Assembly (NCBI RefSeq): GCF_900109045.1
Contig: NZ_FNYL01000005.1
Location: 1-64,000, forward strand
Direction: 5' to 3'
Source of the DNA: Dyadobacter sp. SG02
GTDB taxonomy: Bacteria > Bacteroidota > Bacteroidia > Cytophagales > Spirosomataceae
Length of the DNA: 64,000 nt
Shown here: piece after piece, positions 49,706-58,720 of the stretch
Layout of the letters: every line of letters begins with the position of its first letter
How positions within the stretch are numbered: position 1 is the stretch's first letter
Notes under the pieces: generated by a model
What the model saw: the letters and a program-made list of their open reading frames with translations, nothing else
Told to the model about the DNA's origin: nothing
Databases searched by the model: none
Position numbers and translations under genes: made by a program

Positions 49706-52700
49706 ATGGATTTAATACGTTTTGCATTACGTAAACCGATCACCATCATGGTGTTGGTGGCCGGTTTATTCTTTTTCGGTATCGATGCGGTGCGGAAGAT
49801 CAAGGTCGATATTTTCCCGAAACTGGATTTGCCGGTGATGTACATCGCGCACCCGTTCGGGGGCTACACGCCCGACCAGATGGAGACTTTCTTCGCCAAG
49901 CAATATATCAACATTCTGTTGTACGTAAACGGTATCAAAAGCATTGAAACGAAGAACATTCAGGGCCTTACGCTCATGAAAGTGAACTTCTACCCCGGTA
50001 CCAACATGGCGCAGGCCTCGGCGGAACTCAGTGCATTCACTAACCGGGCACAGGCCATTTTCCCGCCGGGCTCCAACCCGCCGTTCATTATCCGTTTCGA
50101 TGCTTCGACATTGCCGGTAGGCCAGCTCGTTCTAAGCTCCGAAAAACGCAGCAACAACGAACTGCTCGACCTCGCGAACGTGTACGTACGCTCGACATTC
50201 ACCTCGATCCCGGGTCTGGTTTCGGCGCCCCCGTTTGGTGGTAACATCCGTACCGTCGTGATCAAGGCCGATCCCGAGCTGCTCCGCGCGCATAACCTTA
50301 CGCCCGACCAACTGGTGGAAGCGCTGCGCGTGAATAACCAGACCGCCCCGTCGGGTAACGTGCGCATTGGTGATAAAAACTACATTACCCCTACCAACAC
50401 GACCATTCACACGGTGAAGGAGTTTGAAAACATTCCGTTGTTTAAAGGCGGCGTGCAGAACCTGTACCTCCGCGACGTGGCGACGGTGGAAGACGGTGCC
50501 GACGTTGCATCCGGCTACGGGCTCGTGAATGGCAAGCGCTCGGTGTACCTGAGTATTGCCAAAAGCGCCGACGCCTCGACCTGGGAAGTGGTTCAAAACC
50601 TGAAAAAGGCTATTCCGCGCATTCAGAGTACATTGCCGGAGGATGTGAAAGTGAGCTACGAATTCGACCAGTCGACCTATGTAATGAACTCGGTAATGAG
50701 TTTGCTTACGGAAGGTGCCATCGGCGCCATCCTGACCGGATTAATGGTACTCCTTTTCCTCGGCGACCCACGCGGCGCATTGATCGTGATCCTGACCATC
50801 CCGACGTCCATTATCGCTGGTGTTTTGTTCCTGAACCTGTTCGGTCAGACAATCAACATTATGACATTGAGTGGATTAGCACTCGCGATCGGTATCCTTG
50901 TCGATGAAAGTACGGTGACGATCGAGAATATCCACCAGCATTTTGATATGGGTAAACCGAAGGCCCTCGCCATTTGGGATGCCTGTAAAGAAATCGCATT
51001 CCCCAAGTTGCTGATCCTCTTCTGTATCCTGGCCGTATTCGCCCCCGCATTCACGATGGGCGGTATTCCGGGCTCGTTGTTCCTGCCGCTTGCATTGGCG
51101 ATCGGTTTCAGTATGATCGTTTCCTACTTCCTGGCGCAGACGTTCGTGCCGGTTATGGCGAACTGGATCATGAAAGTGAAGCACCACCACAAAGCCGACG
51201 GCTCGCCGATGACCGACGCGGAAGAATTTGCGGCATCCGGGCTCAGCAGAGACCCCGACGCGCAAAAAGAGGCGCTGGTCCATCGCGTCGACGCCGACAG
51301 AAATGGCAAAATCAGCGCATTCGAGCGTATCCGGGCGCGATTTATGCGCTTCATCAACCGCGTAATGCCTTTCCGGAAACCGATAGTGGCCGCATACCTG
51401 ATCATTACTACGGCACTAGCAGCACTTTTGTTAACCAATATTGGAAAGGATGTTTTGCCCAAAGTAAACGGCAGCCAGTTCCAGGTGCGCCTGCGTGCCC
51501 CCGAGGGTACGCGTATGGAGCGCACCGAGGAGAAAACGCTCAAAACGATCGACATTATCAAGAAAATCGTGGGTCCTCAGAACGTTTCGGTGACATCGGC
51601 TTACGTAGGCCAGCACCCTGCATTGTTTTCGGTAAACCCTATTTACCTTTTCATGGCGGGTCCGCAGGAAGCGGTATTGCAGGTGGGTTTGCATGAAGAA
51701 TTCCACACCAACCTGGACGAGTTGAAAGAGAAAATACGCACGGAGGTAAAGCAGGCCATCCCGGACTTGACGATGTCTTTCGAACCCATTGAATTGACCG
51801 ACAAAATTCTCAGCCAGGGCTCTCCCACGCCTATCGAGGTGCGGATGTCGGGACGGAGCAAGAAACTGAACGAAGAGTATGCACAGAAGGTGATTGCTAA
51901 ATTGAAGGAAATCAGCTATTTACGCGATATTCAATTGGGTCAGTCCAACAAATACCCTGCGATCAAAATTGAAGTCGACCGGATGCGGGCGGCGCAACTG
52001 GGTGTGGATATGAATGATGTTTCAAGATCGCTCATTGCTTCGACTTCTTCATCGCGTTATACAGACAAGAATATCTGGGTCGACGAAAAAGGTGGTTTCA
52101 GCTACTCCGTGCAGGTGCAAATCCCGGAAAGCAAAATGAACAGCGTTCAGGAAATGACTGAAATTCCCCTGCTTAGAAACAACAACCGCCCGGTATTGGG
52201 CGACATAGCCACCATTACGCCCGATACGACTTACGGCGAGAACGACAACCTCGGTGCTATGCCCGTGCTTTCGGTAACGGCCAATTTGAACAATACCGAC
52301 CTCGGTGTGGCACAAGCCGACGTGAGAAAGGCATTAGCGTCCCTCGGCGAGCTGCCACGCGGGCTTACCGTCGAGCTGGTGGGACTGAGCCAGACATTGA
52401 CCGACACCCTGGACAGCCTTCAAAATGGTCTGGTGGTGGCCATTATCGTGATATTCCTAATGCTTGCGGCCAACTTCCAGTCGTTTAAAGTATCGGCAAT
52501 CGTACTGGCGACCGTACCGGCGGTAATCCTCGGCTCGCTCGCATTGCTGATGGTAACCGGCTCCACACTGAACCTTCAAAGCTATATGGGCATTATCATG
52601 TCCGTGGGGGTATCGATTTCGAATGCCGTCCTTTTGATTACCAATGCCGAACAGTTGCGCAAGCACAGCGGCAATGCCATTGAAGCGGCCAAAGAATCGG

Positions 52701-52966
52701 CCGGGCTCCGCCTCCGCCCTATCGTGATGACCGCCGTTGCGATGGTGGTAGGTATGATCCCGATGGCGAGCGGGCTCGGTGAAGCGGGCGACCAGTCGTC
52801 GCCACTGGGCCGTGCGGTAATCGGCGGGCTGATCGCCTCCACATTCGCGGCATTGTTCATCCTCCCGCTGGTATTCGCGTGGGGACAGGGCAAGGCTTCG
52901 ACGCAGAGCGTTTCCCTCGATCCGGAGGATGAAGAAAGCAAGTTTTATGTACCAATGACTCGTTAA
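49706..52966 (+). CDS. RND family efflux pump permease
   Basis: The 1086-residue inner-membrane pump has 12 TM segments and two large periplasmic loops. TM4 carries the proton-relay acidic motif LALAIGILVDESTVTIENIH. TM2-6 and TM8-12 groups are clear (LTGLMVLLFLGDPRGALIV; TVPAVILGSLALLMVTGSTL). In the central region between the two halves, residues 529-540 (DADRNGKISAFE) form a textbook EF-hand calcium loop with ligands at positions 1, 3, 5 and 12. It pumps drugs or other small molecules with the TolC-like channel and the fusion lipoprotein on either side. The gene order channel-pump-fusion protein is unusual. Confidence 0.93.
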   Translation: MDLIRFALRKPITIMVLVAGLFFFGIDAVRKIKVDIFPKLDLPVMYIAHPFGGYTPDQMETFFAKQYINILLYVNGIKSIETKNIQGLTLMKVNFYPGTNMAQASAELSAFTNRAQAIFPPGSNPPFIIRFDASTLPVGQLVLSSEKRSNNELLDLANVYVRSTFTSIPGLVSAPPFGGNIRTVVIKADPELLRAHNLTPDQLVEALRVNNQTAPSGNVRIGDKNYITPTNTTIHTVKEFENIPLFKGGVQNLYLRDVATVEDGADVASGYGLVNGKRSVYLSIAKSADASTWEVVQNLKKAIPRIQSTLPEDVKVSYEFDQSTYVMNSVMSLLTEGAIGAILTGLMVLLFLGDPRGALIVILTIPTSIIAGVLFLNLFGQTINIMTLSGLALAIGILVDESTVTIENIHQHFDMGKPKALAIWDACKEIAFPKLLILFCILAVFAPAFTMGGIPGSLFLPLALAIGFSMIVSYFLAQTFVPVMANWIMKVKHHHKADGSPMTDAEEFAASGLSRDPDAQKEALVHRVDADRNGKISAFERIRARFMRFINRVMPFRKPIVAAYLIITTALAALLLTNIGKDVLPKVNGSQFQVRLRAPEGTRMERTEEKTLKTIDIIKKIVGPQNVSVTSAYVGQHPALFSVNPIYLFMAGPQEAVLQVGLHEEFHTNLDELKEKIRTEVKQAIPDLTMSFEPIELTDKILSQGSPTPIEVRMSGRSKKLNEEYAQKVIAKLKEISYLRDIQLGQSNKYPAIKIEVDRMRAAQLGVDMNDVSRSLIASTSSSRYTDKNIWVDEKGGFSYSVQVQIPESKMNSVQEMTEIPLLRNNNRPVLGDIATITPDTTYGENDNLGAMPVLSVTANLNNTDLGVAQADVRKALASLGELPRGLTVELVGLSQTLTDTLDSLQNGLVVAIIVIFLMLAANFQSFKVSAIVLATVPAVILGSLALLMVTGSTLNLQSYMGIIMSVGVSISNAVLLITNAEQLRKHSGNAIEAAKESAGLRLRPIVMTAVAMVVGMIPMASGLGEAGDQSSPLGRAVIGGLIASTFAALFILPLVFAWGQGKASTQSVSLDPEDEESKFYVPMTR

Positions 52967-52990
52967 TCACAACACCGAACCTATCCGACT

Positions 52991-54127
52991 ATGAGACATA
53001 TTCATCAAATCGCCATGACCGTACTCGTTGCAGGCGCAGCGACGGTCCTGCAAAGCTGCGGTTCGTCACGGGCCGAGGAAGAAGAGCACAAAAAAGCCGC
53101 GGCGGAAGCAGGTGTGGAAGCGCACGCCGTGGATGCATTCCCGCTTAAAAAAGAGCAACTCGTATCGAATATCCAGATCCCCGGCGAGCTGATCGCTTTC
53201 CAACAGGTGGATATTTATGCCAAAGTGAGCAGTTTTGTCAAAAAACTCCACGTAGATGTGGGTACCGAAGTGCGTGAGGGCCAGCTGCTGGCCACTATGG
53301 AAGCACCTGAAATCACTTCCCAGCTCGTTACCAGCGAATCACGTCTGAAATCGTTTGAAGCCATTTATCAGGCCAGCAAAGCCAACTACGACCGTCTGCT
53401 CGAAACCAGTAAAACGCCCGGTACCGTTTCTCAGAACGACCTGGATGTGGCACTGGCCAAGCAACGATCCAACCTCGCCCAGCTCGACGCCGCCCGCTCG
53501 GCCAGCCGTGAAATCACCGATACGCGCAATTACCTCGAAATACGGGCACCATTCAGCGGCGTTATCTCCGCGCGTAATGTGAGTACGGGTGCGTACGTGG
53601 GACCGTCGGGCAAAGGATCGGAGTTTCCGCTCTTTACATTGGTGGAGCAGCGTAAGTTGCGTCTGGTCGTGAGTGTGCCGGAGCAATATACCAGTTACCT
53701 CCGAAACCAGAGCCAGGTTACCTTCAAGGTGAAATCGCTTCCGAACCAGGAATTCCCTGCCAAAGTAACCCGCCTCGCCGGCGCGCTCGATACCCGTTTA
53801 CGTTCGCAACGCACGGAAATGGATGTGGTTAACACTGATAAAAAACTTTTACCCGGTATGATTGCCGAAGTTTCGATCCCGTTATCGGGCGATGCGAACA
53901 CATTTGCCGTTCCTAGGACCGCCGTACTCAACTCGACGCAAGGAACTTACGTGATCAAGGTCGTGGATAAGCGGGCGGTGTGGGTACCGGTGAAAACGGG
54001 CAGCAGCAGCACGGAGAAAACCGAGATTTTTGGTGATGTGAAAGAAGGCGATGTGCTGGTGAAAGTCGCTAATGAAGAAATCCGCGACAATTCGGATTTG
54101 AAAAATGTGAAGCAGGACGCTATTTAA
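52991..54127 (+). CDS. RND efflux periplasmic adaptor (membrane fusion lipoprotein)
   Basis: The 378-residue protein has a lipoprotein signal with lipobox LQSC (about residues 19-22). The adaptor domains are visible: a lipoyl-like half (DIYAKVSSFVKKLHVDVGTE), a helical hairpin (about 110-160; SRLKSFEAIYQASKANYDRL), the second lipoyl half (YLEIRAPFSGVISARNVSTG) and beta-barrel and membrane-proximal domains to the end. It links the RND pump to the outer channel. It follows the pump gene by 24 bases. Only 5 bases separate its stop from that of the convergent next gene, with no terminator hairpin between. Confidence 0.92.
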   Translation: MRHIHQIAMTVLVAGAATVLQSCGSSRAEEEEHKKAAAEAGVEAHAVDAFPLKKEQLVSNIQIPGELIAFQQVDIYAKVSSFVKKLHVDVGTEVREGQLLATMEAPEITSQLVTSESRLKSFEAIYQASKANYDRLLETSKTPGTVSQNDLDVALAKQRSNLAQLDAARSASREITDTRNYLEIRAPFSGVISARNVSTGAYVGPSGKGSEFPLFTLVEQRKLRLVVSVPEQYTSYLRNQSQVTFKVKSLPNQEFPAKVTRLAGALDTRLRSQRTEMDVVNTDKKLLPGMIAEVSIPLSGDANTFAVPRTAVLNSTQGTYVIKVVDKRAVWVPVKTGSSSTEKTEIFGDVKEGDVLVKVANEEIRDNSDLKNVKQDAI

Positions 54128-54132
54128 ACCTG

Positions 54133-54750
54133 TCAGCGGAGGGCTGTTTTGCCCTCGTTCAATACAATTCTTAGTTTAAAACCTGCAAGATCGGTCTTTA
54201 CCTCACGGCAAAGGCCGTTTTTGTAGGAATAAACCCCTTCTTTCCCATCGGGCAACGTTACGCCGTACCGGCCCTCAGAAAGCTTCCGGATGTTGCACAT
54301 CTTGCCGTACCGTTCGGAATAGACTTCCGTAATATTGATAGGCTCCTTATAATACAGGCTGGTAATGGTGCTGCTGATTGGTTTGTTCACCGATACACTC
54401 GGCTTATCTTCTGCATCCTCGCCTGAGAAAAGCACTTCATAAAGCGTTTTGGAACTGGTTTTGGTGAGTGTTTTCTCTTTGAGATCGCCATTGACGTGAT
54501 GAGCGCAGGTAGCGGAAACGAGTTTACCCTGCACATAATTGGTCTGTGTCGAGTATGACCCTTTGTAAAACATCACCTTGAAATCCGACTCGATACGGTG
54601 GGTTTCCGTGTCATCGTTTCCTTTCTCATCGAACACCTTCAAAGACCCGATGGTACGGCCCGCTACGATCACATCGTAGACATTCTGCGCCCTGGCCGCC
54701 GAAACAGCGAGCGTTAATAACCCCATCATTACAAATTCCAGTACACGCAT
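54133..54750 (-). CDS. DUF6134-like exported protein
   Basis: The start is placed at ATG 54750 (205 residues), since it begins a signal peptide (MRVLEFVMMGLLTLAVSAARA). The mature protein is beta-rich (VYDVIVAGRTIGSLKVFDEK; YSTQTNYVQGKLVSATCAHH; GRYGVTLPDGKEGVYSYKNG). This fits a family of Bacteroidota exported proteins (DUF6134) of unknown role. The upper 17 codons of the longer frame are not conserved in type. It is convergent with the efflux adaptor gene. Confidence 0.7.
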   Translation of the reverse strand: MRVLEFVMMGLLTLAVSAARAQNVYDVIVAGRTIGSLKVFDEKGNDDTETHRIESDFKVMFYKGSYSTQTNYVQGKLVSATCAHHVNGDLKEKTLTKTSSKTLYEVLFSGEDAEDKPSVSVNKPISSTITSLYYKEPINITEVYSERYGKMCNIRKLSEGRYGVTLPDGKEGVYSYKNGLCREVKTDLAGFKLRIVLNEGKTALR

Positions 54751-54944
54751 CTTACCTTTTGTTTTGGTTCGCAATAGTGTGCAATCCCTTAATAACTGCA
54801 TTAATTCTGTTCCTATTGCCTTCGATAAAGATTATCAAGTCATTAACTTAACTGATTGCGTGGGAAGCATGATAACCGTTCGGGAAGAAGGGGGGATTAA
54901 ATGCCACAGCAATTAGTGAACGGGCAATAATCCCCCATTTTGAC

Positions 54945-55583
54945 CTAAAAACGTCCGAATTTCAGCGTAAGGTTGTAAGAAATATTACTGAGATCGCTGT
55001 CGGTAAGACCATTACCTTTTGCGTTAAATGCCTTTCGGTAGGAAACGCCCGGACTGAACCGCATCCATTTCAGCAGGTTAAATTCCACCTGCACGCCCGG
55101 CTCCATGACGAAGAAGAATTTCGCATCGTCATCATCGTAGCGGTCATCCCAATCGTCCCAGTCGTCGAAATCGCGGCGGTCGTATTGCAATGTGAAGCCG
55201 GTACCGGTAAGCAAATTGGCCGTGAAATGCACCTTGCGTGTCGATGCGAATACATACTCGGTCATCAGGCCGACCTGACCGTACTGGTAAGTCATTTTAC
55301 GGGCAGGGAAATTCTGCTCCAACGCTGGTACCGGAATGTAGTTGGTCGTAGCCGAAGCACCTATCCCCAGCAAAAACCGCTGATTAATGAACCAGCCACC
55401 GTACAGCTCGGCCATATTCGCATAGTCCCCATTGATTTTGGTGAATTTATTGGAGATCGCCGCGTATCCGCCCGAGCGGTAAATGCCCCGGCTTTGAAAC
55501 AATGTCTGGTTATCCTGCGCAAAGGTGCTTACAGTAGCCCCCAGCACAAAAATGAAGATGAATGATAAAATAGTCCTTTTCAT
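54945..55583 (-). CDS. Outer-membrane beta-barrel protein
   Basis: The 212-residue protein has a signal peptide (MKRTILSFIFIFVLGATVST, ending FAQ) and beta-hairpin-type repeats (RSGGYAAISNKFTKINGDYA; RFLLGIGASATTNYIP; QYGQVGLMTEYVFASTRKVH), ending LTLKFGRF, a typical barrel end with a terminal aromatic residue. A hydrophilic loop rich in aspartate (RRDFDDWDDWDDRYDDDD) between two strands is striking and could bind cations. The protein is likely an eight- to ten-stranded barrel. No specific family is recognised. Confidence 0.72.
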   Translation of the reverse strand: MKRTILSFIFIFVLGATVSTFAQDNQTLFQSRGIYRSGGYAAISNKFTKINGDYANMAELYGGWFINQRFLLGIGASATTNYIPVPALEQNFPARKMTYQYGQVGLMTEYVFASTRKVHFTANLLTGTGFTLQYDRRDFDDWDDWDDRYDDDDAKFFFVMEPGVQVEFNLLKWMRFSPGVSYRKAFNAKGNGLTDSDLSNISYNLTLKFGRF

Positions 55584-55658
55584 GATCGCTAAGTTGTTTC
55601 TTTCGAGACAACCGGCCCCTTCGATCCCCCTATTCCACCCTAATTTTTTTCCAAAACA

Positions 55659-57164
55659 TTACTTCGCCAGCGAGAAATCGAGCTGCTGGATCAATGCCGG
55701 GTTTTCGGGCGACAGCGTGAAAAATACTTTGATATTTCCCGAAACGCATTTCAGTGTAAATGTCCCTCTCAGCTGATTTTCAGCCACCATTTCGGTCGAA
55801 CCAGTGATGTTACCCACCTTGGCGAGCAATGCTTCCAGCTCCTTGCGGCGATGCGATACGGAGCGGTCGTGGAAGAAATTCTCTGCAAAAATACCGCTTC
55901 GCTCGGCGTTCTGCCAGGTTGGGAGCAGTTTTACGAGTTGGTCTTTCCGTTGTTTCAAAATATTCGAAACGGCCACAGGTAACGGTTTAAGGTCCGCCAA
56001 TGCGATTACCGTGTCCAGTACGGCCGTATTGATCGCAGCCATTCCCGCGTACGTGCGGTTCGCGTGCGCGATGATGCCGATGCCATATTCGGGTAAAATC
56101 TGCCATTGACTACCGAAACCGGGCAGGCCTCCCGTGTGCCCGATGCCTGTCCTGCCCTCGCAATCCCTGCTCCACCGCAGGCCGTAACCATATGCAGAAA
56201 CCATCGCGCACGGGCGCCCGGACGGGTATTTGTATGTGGCATTCAGGCTGCTGAAATTCCACGGCATTTGCATCTCCCGTACATCGCTGCGCAGCACCGG
56301 ACCCGCTTCCACGCCGGAAGATGGCGGCCAGGCCGATAAATGGAATGCAACATATTTACTGAAATCATCGATCGACGTAATGAGCCCGCCCATGGCGCCG
56401 TAGGTACCGTCATGTTCCAGTTCCTCTTCCTTCCAAACGTCGTCTTCGTACCGGTAGCCATGCACCAGCAGGCTTTTCGGCGCTTCGGTGTACTCCCAGA
56501 TGGTGCTGGTCATGCCCAAAGGTTTGAAAATAACCTCATTAATGTACTGCTGATACGGTTTACCGGAGACATTGCTGATGATCTTACCCAGCATGGCGAA
56601 GCCCAGATTGCTATATTCATAAGTCACTCCCGGCACATTGGAGAAGGAAATACCTTTGGAAATCAATGCAATCAGTTCTTCGTCCTTCGTATCGAGCTGA
56701 CGGTCGCCCCAGGGATTGTCTTCCGGGAAACCAGCCATGTGCGTGAGCAAATGCCGGATGGTAATCGCGGGCGCATCTTTGGTAAGCGACGGCAGGCTTT
56801 TCATTTCGGGAATATAGAGATAGGCCGGGTCATCGAGTTTCAGTTTTCCCTCCTTACGCAGCGCGAGAATGCCCATTGCGGTAACACTTTTTGACATGGA
56901 CGCAATGCGGAAAAGCGATTTCGGACCCGCTTTCGTCGAGGTCGCGATTTCGGTAAAGCCTTGCCCGCCCGAAAGCAGCAGTTTACCATCCACTACCAGT
57001 CCGAATGCCAGGCCGGGAAAATGGTTCTTTTCCCCATAATCATGATACAGTTTTTCGATAACCGGCAATGTCGCCCGGATTTTGTCGAGCCATTCCGTAG
57101 AAGCGGTTTGTGACCAGGTTTGAAGTGCAAGTAAACTAAGGAGTGATGTAAAAATGGCTCGCAT
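55659..57164 (-). CDS. Exported serine hydrolase (class C beta-lactamase fold)
   Basis: The 501-residue protein has a signal peptide (MRAIFTSLLSLLALQTWSQ). The penicillin-binding or esterase fold is marked by SxxK in FRIASMSKSVTAMG (catalytic serine in SMSK), YSN in VTYEYSNLGFAMLG (the tyrosine) and HTG in RTGIGHTGGLPGFGSQW. A C-terminal domain (about 400-501) of beta type follows, as in D-aminopeptidase- or esterase-like relatives. It could be an esterase, a D-peptidase or a beta-lactamase; the sequence does not settle which. Confidence 0.85.
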   Translation of the reverse strand: MRAIFTSLLSLLALQTWSQTASTEWLDKIRATLPVIEKLYHDYGEKNHFPGLAFGLVVDGKLLLSGGQGFTEIATSTKAGPKSLFRIASMSKSVTAMGILALRKEGKLKLDDPAYLYIPEMKSLPSLTKDAPAITIRHLLTHMAGFPEDNPWGDRQLDTKDEELIALISKGISFSNVPGVTYEYSNLGFAMLGKIISNVSGKPYQQYINEVIFKPLGMTSTIWEYTEAPKSLLVHGYRYEDDVWKEEELEHDGTYGAMGGLITSIDDFSKYVAFHLSAWPPSSGVEAGPVLRSDVREMQMPWNFSSLNATYKYPSGRPCAMVSAYGYGLRWSRDCEGRTGIGHTGGLPGFGSQWQILPEYGIGIIAHANRTYAGMAAINTAVLDTVIALADLKPLPVAVSNILKQRKDQLVKLLPTWQNAERSGIFAENFFHDRSVSHRRKELEALLAKVGNITGSTEMVAENQLRGTFTLKCVSGNIKVFFTLSPENPALIQQLDFSLAK

Positions 57165-57474
57165 CAGGCTATGATCGGGTTGGTTAGGTGATTTGTGAAG
57201 TTAAAAAACTGTAACCGTTTCGCCTACTATTTTGCCTGCAACTGCTCTGCCGTGCGCCGTTAAATCACTTAAATGCGACGATTCTTAGTTTTGTACAACA
57301 CATACTTTTTAATTTAATTTAAAAAATACAATTTCTATGAATCAAATCAGCCTCACGTACGTTAATTTTGCAGTAGTAGAAATTGAAAACTGCTGATAGT
57401 GCAATTTCTGAGCGCCTTACCTTAAAATCGAAAAAATAAAAAAAATTATATAAAGATATTACCAGTCACACATC
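57165..57474. other. Divergent non-coding region before the MFS gene
   Basis: 310 A+T-rich bases lie between the serine hydrolase and MFS starts. TAATTTTG at 57363-57370 is an exact -7 element for the plus strand, 105 bases before the MFS gene, without a clear -33 partner. A 19-codon frame (57337-57396) is open but has no similarity I can see. Confidence 0.45.
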
Positions 57475-58638
57475 ATGAATTATTCAATCTTTGCTCCTTC
57501 CGATTCAAGACGATATTTAAGATGGGCCGTTGCGGCCTTCTTCTTCGTGCAAGGGCTGAGCTTCGCCGCCTGGGCAAGCCGGATCCCGGATATTAAAAAC
57601 ATGTTGCACCTGACCGAAGGTGGTCTGGGTACCGTGCTTCTTGCGCTTCCGTTAGGTTTAATGGCTAGCCTGCCCATTTCCGGCTGGATGGTAACGCATT
57701 ACGGCAGCAAAAAAATGGTGCTGATCGGCGCGATTCTCTATGCTATTACATTGACATTCATTGGTTTCGTCACCCGCACTGAGCAGCTTGTGATCGCTTT
57801 GTTCGCATTTGGGCTGTGGGGTAACCTCACCAACATCGCGGTAAATACCCAGGCCGTAGCAGTAGAACAGGTTTACGGGAAGTCCATTATGGCCTCATTT
57901 CACGGTTTGTGGAGCCTCGCGGGCTTCGTGAGCGCGATGATCGGCTCGCTGTTCATTTCGGTGCACGTTCCTCCGCATATCCATTTTCTCGTGATAGCAT
58001 TGATCGCCTTTGCCATCATTTTCACGGCCTACAAACACACAATGCCGGATACGGAAAAAGAAGCAGGCGAAGAGCAGCCCATGTTCGTAAAGCCCGACCG
58101 TGACCTGCTTATACTGGGCCTGATCGGGTTCTGTGCGATGGTCTGCGAAGGCGCCATGTTCGATTGGAGCGGCGTTTACTTCCAGGAAGCGGTGCATGTG
58201 CCTGCTTCGATGACAACCCTTGGTTATGTGGCCTTTATGGGTACCATGACGGGCGGACGTTTCGCCGGCGACTGGTTGGCCAACCGCCTCGGACGTCGTA
58301 AAATGTTGCAACTGAGCGGCACTTTGATGGGTACCGGCCTGGCGATTGCGGTCGTTTTCCCGACACTGATCACTGCTACAATCGGTTTTCTGCTGGTAGG
58401 TTTCGGTGTATCGTCGGTTGTTCCGCTCGTTTACAGCGCCACCGGACGTTCGAAAACCATGTCGGCAGGCATGGCACTGGCGGCGGTCTCTTCTATCAGC
58501 TTCATCGGCTTCCTGATCGGCCCGCCGTTGATCGGTATCGTGGCGCAATTTGCCAACCTTCGCTGGTCGTTCGCGATCGTGGGTGTGCTGGCGACGCTGA
58601 CCGCTTACTTGTCAACAAAGGCCCGTTTGATCGACTAA
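57475..58638 (+). CDS. MFS transporter
   Basis: The 387-residue protein has 12 predicted TM segments (first at about 17-37, AAFFFVQGLSFAAWASRIPD). Loop 2-3 shows the MFS motif GWMVTHYGSKKMVLIGAILY, and the corresponding motif DWLANRLGRRKMLQLSG lies in the second half. AAWASRIPDIKNMLHLTEGG is typical of a family of transporters often annotated as fucose-permease-like, but the substrate cannot be read. A terminator follows. Confidence 0.87.
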   Translation: MNYSIFAPSDSRRYLRWAVAAFFFVQGLSFAAWASRIPDIKNMLHLTEGGLGTVLLALPLGLMASLPISGWMVTHYGSKKMVLIGAILYAITLTFIGFVTRTEQLVIALFAFGLWGNLTNIAVNTQAVAVEQVYGKSIMASFHGLWSLAGFVSAMIGSLFISVHVPPHIHFLVIALIAFAIIFTAYKHTMPDTEKEAGEEQPMFVKPDRDLLILGLIGFCAMVCEGAMFDWSGVYFQEAVHVPASMTTLGYVAFMGTMTGGRFAGDWLANRLGRRKMLQLSGTLMGTGLAIAVVFPTLITATIGFLLVGFGVSSVVPLVYSATGRSKTMSAGMALAAVSSISFIGFLIGPPLIGIVAQFANLRWSFAIVGVLATLTAYLSTKARLID

Positions 58639-58667
58639 GACCTACTGGTATATATTTTTCACTCCCG

Positions 58668-58699
58668 GAAGAGGATAGCGGCAACGTTATCCTCTTTTT
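58668..58699 (+). terminator. Terminator of the MFS gene
   Basis: AGAGGATA (58670-58677) pairs with TATCCTCT (58688-58695), followed by TTTT. Confidence 0.8.
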
Positions 58700-58720
58700 C
58701 GTTTGTAAAGCTCAAAACCT

